The notes: generated from the sequence alone by a model not told the origin. Positions 53,430 through 62,451 are shown, counted from the first letter of the stretch. The stretch is DNA of 64,000 nucleotides from Fibrella arboris (GCF_041321095.1 NZ_JBGGWE010000002.1:558001-622000); one strand, 5' to 3'. Translations and numbers: made by a program.

Positions 53430-53822
53430 TTAATTCGTATAGCTATCGACCATGCGCTTGATGGTGGTCCAGCGGCGGCGTGAAATGGAGAGGCGCTCAC
53501 CCGTAGTGAGCACGACATAGGCGCCGGTCTGGTCGCGCTCGACATCTAAGATATAGCGGGCATTGACCAGGCAATTGCGGTGAAGCCGGAAGAAGAATTG
53601 ATTGGGTAGCTTCGGCTCGTAGAATTTCAGGGTACGTGGCATGAGCATCCGTTTCCCATCTTTCCAGTTGAGCCAGGTATAATTAGTCTCAGACTGAAGG
53701 TAAACAAGGTTGACAACGGGAAAAGACTGTTGGCCACATTCGCGCTGATAGAGGCGCAGCGTAGGCCACTCGTCGAAACCGGTTCGATTGGCAGCCTGTG
53801 CCGAAGCTGTAGACGTAGTCAT
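53430..53822 (-). CDS. Stand-alone LytTR-type DNA-binding regulator
   Basis: 130 residues from ATG 53822 (MTTSTASAQAANRTGFDEW); the frame extends to 53864 but the promoter lies there. Only the LytTR domain is present (VYLQSETNYTWLNWKDGKRMLMPRTLKFYEPKLPNQFFFRLHRNCLVNARYILDVE, ending LSISRRRWTTIKRMVDSY). LytTR domains bind DNA repeats, so this is a transcription regulator without a receiver. An 11-bp inverted repeat flanks its own promoter (see 53825-53892), suggesting autoregulation. Confidence 0.88.
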   Translation of the reverse strand: MTTSTASAQAANRTGFDEWPTLRLYQRECGQQSFPVVNLVYLQSETNYTWLNWKDGKRMLMPRTLKFYEPKLPNQFFFRLHRNCLVNARYILDVERDQTGAYVVLTTGERLSISRRRWTTIKRMVDSYTN

Positions 53823-53824
53823 AT

Positions 53825-53892
53825 TAGTTTTCAGTAATGTGAGTTGGTTAAATAGATGTGTCAAATCTATAGCGAACTTTAACTGAAAACTA
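53825..53892 (-). promoter_or_regulatory. Promoter of the LytTR gene flanked by an 11-bp inverted repeat
   Basis: TAGATTTG on the minus strand (53862-53869) matches TAnnTTTG. TAGTTTTCAGT (53825-53835) and ACTGAAAACTA (53882-53892) are exact reverse complements flanking it, the first directly above the start codon. They could be LytTR operator half-sites. The spacing (57 bp between centres) is wider than the direct repeats usual for LytTR proteins. Confidence 0.5.
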
Positions 53893-53970
53893 CTCTAACT
53901 ACCGGTGTTGTAGGTTATTGAGGGTGATTGGTATGCAGACGTGCCTTGTTTGTATGCCAAAAGCAGCCAG

Positions 53971-54315
53971 TCAAAAGGCAAGCCAATTGGGAAGAGCAGG
54001 CGATTTGTGGCCCAGCACAACGAAGTAGATGAGGGCGGCCAGCACGCAATACCCAATGGCCAGCCATTTTTTCTTCTGCGTGAAGAGCACCGTGTTGTGG
54101 TGGTAGTCATACACCATCGAAGCGGTGAGCCCGGCAATCATCATAACGAACGAAAGAATACCAAGATCGGTCCGGTAGAAACGCAGAACAGCCAGCATAG
54201 GCGCTCCGGCCGTGACATAGAGCAGCCAGCAACCAAAACCCGCCCGGTACAGATAGACACTGAGGCGGGGGTCGTTCTTTAAGTCGAATAAGTCATTGGA
54301 AACTTTTTCGGACAT
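53971..54315 (-). CDS. Small membrane protein, unknown
   Basis: 114 residues from ATG 54315 (MSEKVSNDLFDLKNDPRLSVYLYRAGFGCWLLY). Three to four hydrophobic segments (FGCWLLYVTAGAPMLAVL, LGILSFVMMIAGLTASMVY, WLAIGYCVLAALIYFVVLG). No family recognised. It diverges from the OsmC gene at 54380. Confidence 0.68.
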   Translation of the reverse strand: MSEKVSNDLFDLKNDPRLSVYLYRAGFGCWLLYVTAGAPMLAVLRFYRTDLGILSFVMMIAGLTASMVYDYHHNTVLFTQKKKWLAIGYCVLAALIYFVVLGHKSPALPNWLAF

Positions 54316-54379
54316 GCGCTTTGTCTGTTTAATACATTGAAGATACATTCTTTTCTGATTGTGTCAAAACCAGTTAGCC

Positions 54380-54838
54380 ATGAACACTCCCGATGCTACC
54401 GTGGTAGCCCCCACCTATAACACCATGACCGTTGATCTTGTCCGGGTCGACGACTCGTTTCATTTCGCCGCGACTGGCGTATCCAACGTTACCCTCGACA
54501 TTGACGGCTCGGCCGAAATTGGCGGACACAATGCCGGGGCGCGGCCAATGGAGATGCTGTTGATGGGCCTGGCTGGTTGTAGTGCCATCGACGTAATCGT
54601 GATTCTGAACAAGCAAAAACAGGTGATCGACGATTTCCGAATCCAGGTACGTGGTCAGCGCGAAGACGGGGCCACACCAGCCCCTTTCAAACAGATTCAC
54701 ATCGAATACCGCCTGACAGGTTCGCTCGACGAAGCAAAAGTTCGCCGCGCCATTGAGCTGTCGATGGACAAGTATTGCTCAGCAACCGCCCAGCTACGAC
54801 CAACCGCCGATATTTCCTGGTCGCTGGTGCTAAACTAG
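54380..54838 (+). CDS. OsmC family protein (second copy)
   Basis: 152 residues from ATG 54380 (MNTPDATVVAPTYNTMTV). Organic hydroperoxide-related fold with the conserved first Cys in GLAGCSAIDVIVILNKQKQVID and second in LSMDKYCSATAQLRPTADI. It differs from the copy at 25155 in nearly all positions and so is a different subfamily of OsmC/YhfA type. A 57-residue exported peptide gene follows. Confidence 0.87.
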   Translation: MNTPDATVVAPTYNTMTVDLVRVDDSFHFAATGVSNVTLDIDGSAEIGGHNAGARPMEMLLMGLAGCSAIDVIVILNKQKQVIDDFRIQVRGQREDGATPAPFKQIHIEYRLTGSLDEAKVRRAIELSMDKYCSATAQLRPTADISWSLVLN

Positions 54839-54987
54839 CATCCACGCACGCTATACGGCGAAGAGGTAACAGAGCTCTTACTGCGTTTACCGGCGGTGTA
54901 GGGTCGACTACCATAACCACCTGAAGTTAGCTCACTTTTCTGGTCCAGAATTTGTAGCTTGTTCGCCAAACAAACCAAGTTACTACC

Positions 54988-55161
54988 ATGAAAAACCTGT
55001 TGATGGGCCTTGCCCTGGTTGCTACACTGTCGTCGGCTGCGTTTGCTGGCGATGCCGTCAAGGAGAAAAAAGCCAAGAAGGCAAAAGCTGAAAATTGCGA
55101 GAAAAAGTGTGAGAAGGGCACTGGCGGTCCTGCATGCTGCATGAAGAAAGCGCAGGCGTAG
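54988..55161 (+). CDS. Tiny exported Cys/Lys-rich peptide
   Basis: 57 residues: MKNLLMGLALVATLSSAAFA is a textbook signal peptide, leaving a mature peptide of about 37 residues that is Lys/Glu-rich with four cysteines (NCEKKCEKG and PACCMKK). Below the usual length for gene callers. A strong hairpin with internal structure follows (55183-55234), supporting transcription of a small unit. It might bind metal or form disulfides; no family is recognised. Confidence 0.68.
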   Translation: MKNLLMGLALVATLSSAAFAGDAVKEKKAKKAKAENCEKKCEKGTGGPACCMKKAQA

Positions 55162-55182
55162 CCCGACTAACGTAGCGTCTGC

Positions 55183-55234
55183 AAGGCCCACTATGTACTT
55201 TGCCCGATCCGGCAATGTATGTAGTGGGCCTTTT
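55183..55234 (+). terminator. Hairpin after the exported peptide gene
   Basis: AAGGCCCACTATGTAC pairs with the rise GTATGTAGTGGGCCTT over 14 of 16 positions; the loop holds a further TTGCC/GGCAA stem; TTTT ends it. Confidence 0.75.
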
Positions 55235-55298
55235 GCGTTGGTTTTTGCTAACTTTCCCGCCCTTAACGAGTTCCTTTTCTAAGCACATTAATCAACCT

Positions 55299-57287
55299 AT
55301 GGCGAAGCGCAAAACTACCGCAGCAGCGGAAAGTACCCCTACCCTACCGGAATCGTCCCCCTCCGAACAGCCTATTGAAACGCCTACCGGGGCTTATTCA
55401 CGGTTTACAGACCTTGACATTCACCTGTTTCGGGAAGGGAAGCACGCCCGGCTTTACGAGAAATTCGGTTCGCACGTCGTCACCCACCAGGGTATTCAGG
55501 GAACGTATTTCGCCGTTTGGGCACCTTCTGCCAAGTATGTTTCCGTAATCGGTAATTTCAATGGCTGGGACCGTGGTAGTGCCCCCATGAATGTTCGCTG
55601 GGATTCGTCGGGTATCTGGGAAACGTTTGTGCCAAACATTGGCAACGGCGAAACATACAAGTACTTCATTGTGCACGAGGGCGGCAGAGAGCTCGAGAAA
55701 GGCGATCCGTATGCCCACCTTTGGGAAGTACCACCCCTTACGGCCTCCCGCGTCTGGGACACCTATTACGAATGGAACGACCATGACTGGATGGCCAGCC
55801 GGGCCGAAAAGAACGGGCTGAACAAGCCTGTGTCGACCTATGAAGTACACATGGCTTCGTGGAAACGCGACCCATCGGACCCTGCCCGTGAGCTTACCTA
55901 CGACGAAATAGGCGACACGCTGGTGCCCTACGTACAGGAGATGGGGTTCACCCACGTGGAATTCATGCCCGTGATGCAGTACCCTTATGCGCCATCATGG
56001 GGGTATCAGGTAACGGGCTATTATGCGCCCAGCAGCCGGTTTGGGCACCCGCAGGACTTTATGCGGCTGGTTGAACGGCTTCACCAGGTGGGCATCGGCG
56101 TTATCCTCGACTGGGTACCGGCCCACTTCCCTGGCGATGCCCACGGCCTTTATGAATTCGACGGGTCGCACCTGTACGAACACCCCGATCCGCGCAAAGG
56201 CTACCACCCCGACTGGAAATCGTATATCTTCAACTACGGCCGGCCCGAGGTACGTTCCTTTCTGCTCAGTAATGCCATGTTCTGGCTCGATCGCTGCCAT
56301 GTCGATGGCCTGCGAGTCGACGCCGTTGCCTCCATGTTGTACCTCGATTACTCACGAAATGCCGGCGAGTGGGAGCCTAACGTATTCGGTGGTCGCGAGA
56401 ACCTGGACGCTATTTCCCTTTTCAAAGAGATCAACGAAGCCGTTTATCGGGAGTTTCCTGATATTCAGATGGTTGCCGAAGAGTCAACCGCTTTTCCGGG
56501 CGTGTCCCGCCCAATTTATACAGGGGGGCTGGGCTTTGGCATGAAGTGGATGATGGGCTGGATGAACGATACGCTTCGCTATTTCGAGCGGGAGCCGGTC
56601 AACCGGAAATACCATCAGAATGAACTGACATTCAGCACAATCTATGGATTCTCTGAAAACTATGTGCTGCCACTCTCGCACGATGAGGTCGTCTACGGTA
56701 AGCACTCGCTGGTGAGCAAAATGCCGGGCGATGAATGGCAGCGCTTTGCCAACCTGCGCCTGCTCTATACGTATATGTTTACCCATTTCGGCACCAAACT
56801 GCTGTTTATGGGCGGTGAATTCGGCCAAACGTCTGAATGGAATTTTGAGCAGAGTCTCGACTGGCACCTCCTCGACCATGCGCCCCACCAGGGTATGGCC
56901 GCCTGTGTGAAAGCCCTGAATCAGCTCTACCGCACCGAGCCTGCTCTGTATGAGCGTAGTTTCAGTGCCGACGGATTCCAATGGATCGACACCACCGACC
57001 ACGAAAACAGCGTGGTGACGTATATGCGCCGGGGTGAGAAGCCCGAAGAAACGCTGATCGTTGCGCTGAATATGACACCAGTCCCTCGGCAGGGATACCG
57101 AATGGGTGTGCCGGCGAAAGGGTATTATGGCGAAATCTTCAACTCCGACAAGCCAGATTTTTACGGAAGCGGGTTACTGAATGCGGCACCGATCCAGACC
57201 GAGGATGCCCCCATGCATGGCCAGCCCTATTCGATGCCCGTCACGCTGCCACCGTTAGCTGGCGTAGTGCTAAAGTGGATTGAATAG
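55299..57287 (+). CDS. glgB: 1,4-alpha-glucan (glycogen) branching enzyme
   Basis: 662 residues from ATG 55299 (MAKRKTTAAAESTPT). An upstream in-frame ATG at 55200 lies inside the preceding terminator and is rejected. After a Thr/Glu-rich tail come the CBM48 domain (FAVWAPSAKYVSVIGNFNGWDRG) and the GH13 barrel: DWVPAHFPGDAHGLYEFDG, GLRVDAVASMLYLDY with nucleophile Asp about 341, MVAEESTAFP with acid Glu about 394, and LSHDEVVYGKHSL. It creates alpha-1,6 branches in glycogen. A 15/16-bp hairpin and an aldose epimerase gene follow; no other glg gene is present. Confidence 0.96.
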   Translation: MAKRKTTAAAESTPTLPESSPSEQPIETPTGAYSRFTDLDIHLFREGKHARLYEKFGSHVVTHQGIQGTYFAVWAPSAKYVSVIGNFNGWDRGSAPMNVRWDSSGIWETFVPNIGNGETYKYFIVHEGGRELEKGDPYAHLWEVPPLTASRVWDTYYEWNDHDWMASRAEKNGLNKPVSTYEVHMASWKRDPSDPARELTYDEIGDTLVPYVQEMGFTHVEFMPVMQYPYAPSWGYQVTGYYAPSSRFGHPQDFMRLVERLHQVGIGVILDWVPAHFPGDAHGLYEFDGSHLYEHPDPRKGYHPDWKSYIFNYGRPEVRSFLLSNAMFWLDRCHVDGLRVDAVASMLYLDYSRNAGEWEPNVFGGRENLDAISLFKEINEAVYREFPDIQMVAEESTAFPGVSRPIYTGGLGFGMKWMMGWMNDTLRYFEREPVNRKYHQNELTFSTIYGFSENYVLPLSHDEVVYGKHSLVSKMPGDEWQRFANLRLLYTYMFTHFGTKLLFMGGEFGQTSEWNFEQSLDWHLLDHAPHQGMAACVKALNQLYRTEPALYERSFSADGFQWIDTTDHENSVVTYMRRGEKPEETLIVALNMTPVPRQGYRMGVPAKGYYGEIFNSDKPDFYGSGLLNAAPIQTEDAPMHGQPYSMPVTLPPLAGVVLKWIE

Positions 57288-57310
57288 GCAACGAATACAC
57301 TACGATTTAT

Positions 57311-57346
57311 ACAATGTGGCGACCAGCAGGCTGGTTGCCACATTGT
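57311..57346 (+). terminator. Terminator of glgB
   Basis: ACAATGTGGCGACCAG (57311-57326) pairs with CTGGTTGCCACATTGT (57331-57346) at 15 of 16 positions (one G-T) with a 4-base loop. No T-tract, so it may be a processing or convergent-type hairpin. Confidence 0.7.
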
Positions 57347-57509
57347 GTTATAGCCTTGATGATCGCGGTATGGTCTTTCCCAGTTTCTTTTGCACTGAAT
57401 CACTACATGCACAGCTGCTCCCTTTGTTACCGATGAGGCTGCGGTAAGTTTTATAAACAACCAGCCAGCTTTGCGGCTTTTGTAGGCAGCTTTTGCCCCT
57501 GTTTCCAGT

Positions 57510-58481
57510 ATGTTCACTATTGATACGCGCCCAATCGGCCCTGTTGAAGGCACTAAACCACTCACTGATTATATTCTTGCCAACACCGATACTGGTGAAT
57601 GGGCCACCATTCTACCTGAATTTGGCGGTATCCTTCGTCAGTTGGTCTTACGAAAAGGCGATGTCAGGTATACACTGATTAACAGTCCCGGATCGGCCCA
57701 GGCGCTGCTGGCCGACGAAACCTACGCCAGCGCCCTGCTGTATCCGTTTCCAAGTCGCGTTTTTCAGGGAATTTACCGGTTCGAAGGCCAGGCCTACGCC
57801 TTGCCTATGAACGAAATGATGCGTGATAATGCATTGCACGGCTTCGTCCATACTAAACCGTTTCGGGTTGTTCGGCAGGAAACAACCCCGCATCACGCGC
57901 TGCTGGCTATGCTGTATGAATACGCTGGTGACGTACCCGGCTATCCGTTTCCGTTTGCCCTCACGGTCACCTATGTGTTGACAGCCGAGGGGGTAACACT
58001 TGCCTTCGAAGCGCGCAACACGGGCACTACCCGCTGTCCGGCGGCGTTTGGCTGGCATCCGTATTTCACCCTCAACGCGGCTCCTACCGACGAGTTGACA
58101 CTTACGCTGCCCACGAAAAACGTGGTTACGCTCAACGAGCACATGATTGCCAACGGCACTCAGCCCACGCCTGCCGACCGGCTGGGTACGTTCAGTTTAA
58201 AAGACGTAGAGCTCGATACACCCTGGCTAGCCGATTTTAGTGAGGTCGACGGGCAGAGCCAGGCTAAAACCATTCTTGAGTGGCCTGCCGAGTCCGTGTC
58301 GCTGGAAATCACCCAGAGCGATGCCTTTGCGTATATCGTTGTGTACACCCCGTCGCGGCGGGATAGTATCGCGATTGAACCGCAGACTGCCAATGTGAAC
58401 GCTTTTAATAACGGCGATGGACTAGCCATTCTCAATCCCGGCGAATTACTGGCTGGACAGATTAAGGTGCAGTTACGGTAA
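57510..58481 (+). CDS. Aldose 1-epimerase family protein
   Basis: 323 residues. The galactose mutarotase-like fold is indicated by MMRDNALHGFVHTKPFRVV (active-site His), CPAAFGWHPYFTLN (second His) and IAIEPQTANVNAFNNGD (catalytic Glu). It interconverts alpha and beta anomers of sugars. A cytoplasmic enzyme without a signal. It lies 222 bases after glgB on the same strand with a terminator between; sugar context fits glycogen metabolism. Confidence 0.9.
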   Translation: MFTIDTRPIGPVEGTKPLTDYILANTDTGEWATILPEFGGILRQLVLRKGDVRYTLINSPGSAQALLADETYASALLYPFPSRVFQGIYRFEGQAYALPMNEMMRDNALHGFVHTKPFRVVRQETTPHHALLAMLYEYAGDVPGYPFPFALTVTYVLTAEGVTLAFEARNTGTTRCPAAFGWHPYFTLNAAPTDELTLTLPTKNVVTLNEHMIANGTQPTPADRLGTFSLKDVELDTPWLADFSEVDGQSQAKTILEWPAESVSLEITQSDAFAYIVVYTPSRRDSIAIEPQTANVNAFNNGDGLAILNPGELLAGQIKVQLR

Positions 58482-58603
58482 TTAGTCTACCACCGCAGCC
58501 TGTCGACCGATAAGCCGGTGTATTGATGAGGTGCCTTTAGTGGCGTGCTGTTACGCACTTATCAGACATTGCAGTACCTTGTGCCGCTACAACGCTTAAC
58601 TCG

Positions 58604-59719
58604 ATGTCTGATTTATCCCGCCCCCATTATCATCAGTTTTCGCACTCGCTACTGTCGCTGGCCATCATTACACTGGCTATTTATTTCGGACAGGAAATTC
58701 TGGTGCCCTTAGCTATGGCCGGCCTGCTGGCTGTCTTTCTGCAACCTATCGAAAGCTGGCTGATCAGACGGGGCCTCCATAAGGTTATTGCCATTACGCT
58801 CGCCCTGACCCTGGCCATCATCGTCCTGTCGGGGCTAGGTGTGCTCCTATCGATCCAACTGGCCGATTTTGCCGATGATTTGCCCAAGCTCAGGCAGCAT
58901 CTCACCGAACTATACGAGCAAGTGAGGCGGTGGGTACGTTCTGAGTACCATGTCAGCTACCGGCAACAGGATCAATACCTGAAAAAAGCGCAGGCACAAA
59001 CCATGGAGGGCTTACAGGGCACCGAAGCAATCGGAGTGATCACCGGTCCGCTGGGTACCCTGATTCTGTTACCCATCTACGTCTTTCTGCTCTTGTATTA
59101 CCGCACCATGCTGCTGCATTTCATTGTCGTTCTGTTTCCGCAAAAGCATACCGAGCGGGTACGCGAGGTACTGACGGAGGTAAAAACGGTCGTTCAGAGT
59201 TACGTAGTGGGGCTTTTGATCGAAACGGCCTGCGTCGCGGCCCTCAATTCCGTTGGCCTGATGCTGTTGGGCGTGCAGTATGCCATCTTGCTGGGTATCA
59301 TGGCTGCGCTGCTGAACCTGGTGCCTTATATTGGCGGTATTGTCGCCACCTTTCTTACGGTACTGATCACGATGAGTTACCAGTCGGAAGCCTCTGTGCT
59401 GCTGGGCGTCGTGGGTATTTTCCTGCTGGTCCAGTTTATCGACAATAATTTGCTGGTGCCCTTCATCGTGGCGTCGAAGGTCCGCATCAATGCACTCGTT
59501 TCTATCGTTGGCGTGTTGGTAGGCGGGGCATTGGCGGGTGTATCGGGCATGTTTCTGTCTATTCCCGCCATTGCTATCCTGAAGGTTATCTTCGACCGGG
59601 TAGACAGCCTGCGCGCCTGGGGCGTGTTGCTGGGCGATCAGACGCCCGAGCAGGAAGGCAGCAAACTCTTCCGATTACGCCAGCGACAACCCAAAGCGCA
59701 CAAAGCGGAGGAAGAATAA
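58604..59719 (+). CDS. AI-2E / PerM family transporter
   Basis: 371 residues with about seven hydrophobic segments. Family features are the N-terminal pair LLSLAIITLAIYFGQEILVPLAMAGLLAVFLQPIESWLIRRGL, a large soluble loop (residues 80-150) and the C-terminal GGIVATFLTVLITMSY, LVQFIDNNLLVPFIVASKVRINALVSIVGVLVGGALAGVSGMFLSIPAIAILKVIFD. Such proteins export autoinducer-2-like signals or other small molecules. The stop codon is inside the 56-bp palindrome. Confidence 0.9.
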   Translation: MSDLSRPHYHQFSHSLLSLAIITLAIYFGQEILVPLAMAGLLAVFLQPIESWLIRRGLHKVIAITLALTLAIIVLSGLGVLLSIQLADFADDLPKLRQHLTELYEQVRRWVRSEYHVSYRQQDQYLKKAQAQTMEGLQGTEAIGVITGPLGTLILLPIYVFLLLYYRTMLLHFIVVLFPQKHTERVREVLTEVKTVVQSYVVGLLIETACVAALNSVGLMLLGVQYAILLGIMAALLNLVPYIGGIVATFLTVLITMSYQSEASVLLGVVGIFLLVQFIDNNLLVPFIVASKVRINALVSIVGVLVGGALAGVSGMFLSIPAIAILKVIFDRVDSLRAWGVLLGDQTPEQEGSKLFRLRQRQPKAHKAEEE

Positions 59720-59772
59720 TCTGCTCATCCAGGTACGTTCCTGATCAGGAACGTACCTGGATGAGCAGATTA
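59717..59772. terminator. Perfect 56-bp palindrome
   Basis: 59717-59744 and 59745-59772 are exact reverse complements with no spacer. It holds the TAA stop of the transporter gene and one GGTACGT and one ACGTACC. As RNA it forms a 26-28 bp stem for both convergent genes. Confidence 0.9.
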
Positions 59773-59798
59773 CTGCCAGTCAGCCACTGGACAGTCCA

Positions 59799-60707
59799 TC
59801 AACCGAACACGCTTCTAAATTCGGCCAGTCGGTCAGCATCAGGCGGAGTATGGTCAATGTGTTTCAGCCAGGTCTGTCGCGCAACATGATGCGTACAGGG
59901 GCCATACGTAAACAGGGTGATCTGCCTGCCGCGTGAGGCCTCCCGTATCCTGTCTAGTACCGCTTGCAGAAGATGCCCTTCAAAGGGCGTGTACATGTAG
60001 AAAACAGTGCCATCGGTGTAGTCGGCACTGCGGGCATCTGCCTCAACGAACGTCACCTGCGCTAGATTGAGGTCAACCGCGCAGTTGCTGGCATACGTGC
60101 AATAGGCGGGCTCCAGCTCAACTCCTTTGGTGATCACTCCGGTCAGCAGGTTAACCCACATGGCGACTTGCCCTAAGCCTGCCCCGATATCATAAAAAAC
60201 ATCATCACCAGTGAATTGGGCTTTTCTGGCCACCTCGAAGATGATCCGGGCGGGCGTTTTCTGGTAATAGACCATTTCGGGCGCTCGTTCTCTGGTTTCT
60301 GCCGGCATCGGGTAGGTGGCAAACAAGCCGTTGGTAAACACATCGAGTTCATCATAACCAATGGCCGGGGGTACGTTCGCGCTATCTGAGTTAGGGCTGG
60401 TGTGGCTACTGATCAAGGCCCGCAGCGATGTACCCAAACAACGACCCGCCCGGATAGACGCCCTTAATCGCTGAAAAAAAACCGTATCCACAGCTTCCAG
60501 TTGGTCCTTTACCCGGGCAGCATATTGCTTTAACGCGAGCAGGGCTGTAGACGGACCGTTCTGTTGCAACAGGGTGTCGATGCGATCAAGGACATGAAAG
60601 TCAAGGAAGTCGATGGCTGTCTGTCGGCCCACAACGTTCCTGTCGTCGTAAAGAGCTACGTTATGGTCAATACCTTCAATATCAGATCGGATTGCGGCAA
60701 TCATCAT
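59799..60707 (-). CDS. SAM-dependent methyltransferase-like protein
   Basis: 302 residues. The first about 160 are helical and unassigned. The second half has a methyltransferase motif I, DVFYDIGAGLGQVAMWVNLL, acidic end of strand 2 GVELEPAY, and motif III-like FVEADARSADYTDGTVFYMYTPF, resembling DOT1-type or class I enzymes. The substrate is unknown. It is convergent with the AI-2E gene across the palindrome, and its upstream side has a gene remnant. Confidence 0.78.
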   Translation of the reverse strand: MMIAAIRSDIEGIDHNVALYDDRNVVGRQTAIDFLDFHVLDRIDTLLQQNGPSTALLALKQYAARVKDQLEAVDTVFFQRLRASIRAGRCLGTSLRALISSHTSPNSDSANVPPAIGYDELDVFTNGLFATYPMPAETRERAPEMVYYQKTPARIIFEVARKAQFTGDDVFYDIGAGLGQVAMWVNLLTGVITKGVELEPAYCTYASNCAVDLNLAQVTFVEADARSADYTDGTVFYMYTPFEGHLLQAVLDRIREASRGRQITLFTYGPCTHHVARQTWLKHIDHTPPDADRLAEFRSVFG

Positions 60708-60762
60708 ACGCTTACCGGCGGCTTCGGTTCGCCAGGGTTTGGCTAGCCATCCTGTACACTAA

Positions 60763-60946
60763 GATAGCGTACGTTTACCAGGGTCTACTCTCCGTTTCAG
60801 GTACGTTAGCATCGCTGAAGAATGGCCCGATAAGCCAACATGGGTTCACCCTCCTGACCACAAGCCTGCCAAAGCATTGCTGGTCCTCTTCCAGGCAGGT
60901 ATTCCAGACCCCGGGTGACTGGCAGGAGGTAGCGTATCCGGGCTAA
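60763..60946 (+). pseudogene. Protein-like open fragment without a start (decayed gene)
   Basis: From 60763 a 51-codon open stretch reads like a real protein (RFRYVSIAEEWPDKPTWVHPPDHKPAKALLVLFQAGIPDPG) and stops at TGA 60916. A +1 frame then continues as GDWQEVAYPG to TAA 60944. There is no ATG, GTG or TTG at its beginning. I take it as a truncated and frameshifted remnant; the origin is unknown. The rest of the 369-base gap (60708-61076) shows only a TATACTTTT A/T box next to the next start. Confidence 0.45.
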
Positions 60947-61076
60947 CGAAGCGCCCACGGCCGATCTCAATCCCGAGGCTAACCGGTTAGTAAAAGAGCC
61001 TGACAGTCAGCTTTGTTTATAGCTCAAAACAACCTCAACTTTTCTGTAGCCGCCGAGCTGCTTCAGCTATACTTTT

Positions 61077-62366
61077 ATGCACACCAGGGAAATCGTTAAC
61101 AAGGAGGCAGTAAGTGGCCTGTACCGATCTTATGTCCTGGTCATGCTGACGTTGGTATACGTCTTCAACTTTGTTGACCGGCAGCTTCTGGTTATCCTCC
61201 AGGAATCGATAAAAAAAGAGTTACACTTATCCGACACCCAGCTTGGCGCGCTCTCCGGGTTTACGTTTGCCCTCTTTTACGTCACTCTGGGCATTCCTAT
61301 TGCGCGGCTGGCCGACAGAACAAACCGCAGAAACATTGTGGCCGCGTCGTTGGGTCTGTGGAGCATCATGACCGCCTGCTCTGGGTTGGTGCACAATTTT
61401 CTTCAGTTACTCCTGGCTCGTATTGGCGTTGGTGTTGGCGAAGCGGGAGGCAGCCCGCCGGCCCACGCCATGATATCCGATTACTTCCCGCCCGACAAAC
61501 GATCAACCGCGCTGTCGATCTATTCTACCGGTATTTATTTCGGGGTCTTGACGGGCTTTTTGATGGGTGGGTACCTGAGTCAGCAGCTTGGCTGGCGATC
61601 TGCTTTTTTTGTAGTGGGGCTTCCGGGCGTCATTTTTTCATGGGTGTTCTATCTGTCGGTAAAAGAGCCCCGGCGGGGCGCAACCGATACAGACACGACG
61701 TCGGCAGGTGCATCGCCCTCATTAAGCGAGGTGGTGAAGCGGTTGTATTCGACCAAAACCTTCGTGTATCTGGCAATGGCAACCGGGCTGCATGTCTTTT
61801 GCATTTATGGCCTGCTCAACTGGGCGCCCTCTTTTCTGTCGAGAATACACGGGATGAAAAACACCGAAATCGGCGCTTTACTTGGCCCAATCTTCGGTAT
61901 TGGTGGCGCGATAGGTTCATTTGCCGGTGGCTTTCTGACCGATCATTTCGGGAAAACCGACAAACGGTGGTACCTGAACATGTCGGCCTATGCCATTATA
62001 CTGTCTATTCCCTGCGTGGCAGGGGCCCTTTTTCTCCAGAATACCGTTTACTCGATCATTTTTTTAGGCGTAAGCGCCTCACTTCACAGTATGTATCTGG
62101 GGCCATCTGTGGCGGTAGCCCACAGCCTGGTGCCTGCGTCGATGCGTTCGCTCACCTCCGCCATCTTATTTTTCGTGCTCAACTTCATCGGCCTTGGCTT
62201 CGGTCCATTGGTTGTCGGTATGCTTAGCGATGGGCTTGCGCCGTCGCTGGGTGCTCAGTCCCTGCGGTGGGCCATGTCGATCATTATCATCATGAGCATT
62301 GGATCAACTACTCTCTTCCTGATCGCTGCCAGAAAACTGACGGCTGATCTACAAGTCGCGGGTTAA
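61077..62366 (+). CDS. MFS transporter, Spinster-like
   Basis: 429 residues, twelve hydrophobic segments. The first segment is VLVMLTLVYVFNFVDRQLLVILQESIKKEL, followed by IPIARLADRTNRRNIVAASLGLWSIMTACSG and IGVGVGEAGGSPPAHAMISDYFPPDKRSTALS, a family pattern of Spinster and related proton-coupled porters. ATG 61077 (MHTREIVNKEAVSGLYRSY) is the only good start, although it stands right at a TATACTTTT box. The substrate is not readable. It is followed after 85 bases by the serine hydrolase gene. Confidence 0.9.
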   Translation: MHTREIVNKEAVSGLYRSYVLVMLTLVYVFNFVDRQLLVILQESIKKELHLSDTQLGALSGFTFALFYVTLGIPIARLADRTNRRNIVAASLGLWSIMTACSGLVHNFLQLLLARIGVGVGEAGGSPPAHAMISDYFPPDKRSTALSIYSTGIYFGVLTGFLMGGYLSQQLGWRSAFFVVGLPGVIFSWVFYLSVKEPRRGATDTDTTSAGASPSLSEVVKRLYSTKTFVYLAMATGLHVFCIYGLLNWAPSFLSRIHGMKNTEIGALLGPIFGIGGAIGSFAGGFLTDHFGKTDKRWYLNMSAYAIILSIPCVAGALFLQNTVYSIIFLGVSASLHSMYLGPSVAVAHSLVPASMRSLTSAILFFVLNFIGLGFGPLVVGMLSDGLAPSLGAQSLRWAMSIIIIMSIGSTTLFLIAARKLTADLQVAG

Positions 62367-62451
62367 TCTCCGTGAACGAAGCAGACCCTTGCCATTTCCC
62401 TACTGCCCAGCCCTTATTGACCCCTGAAATCTTATGACTATTCCTACCACT

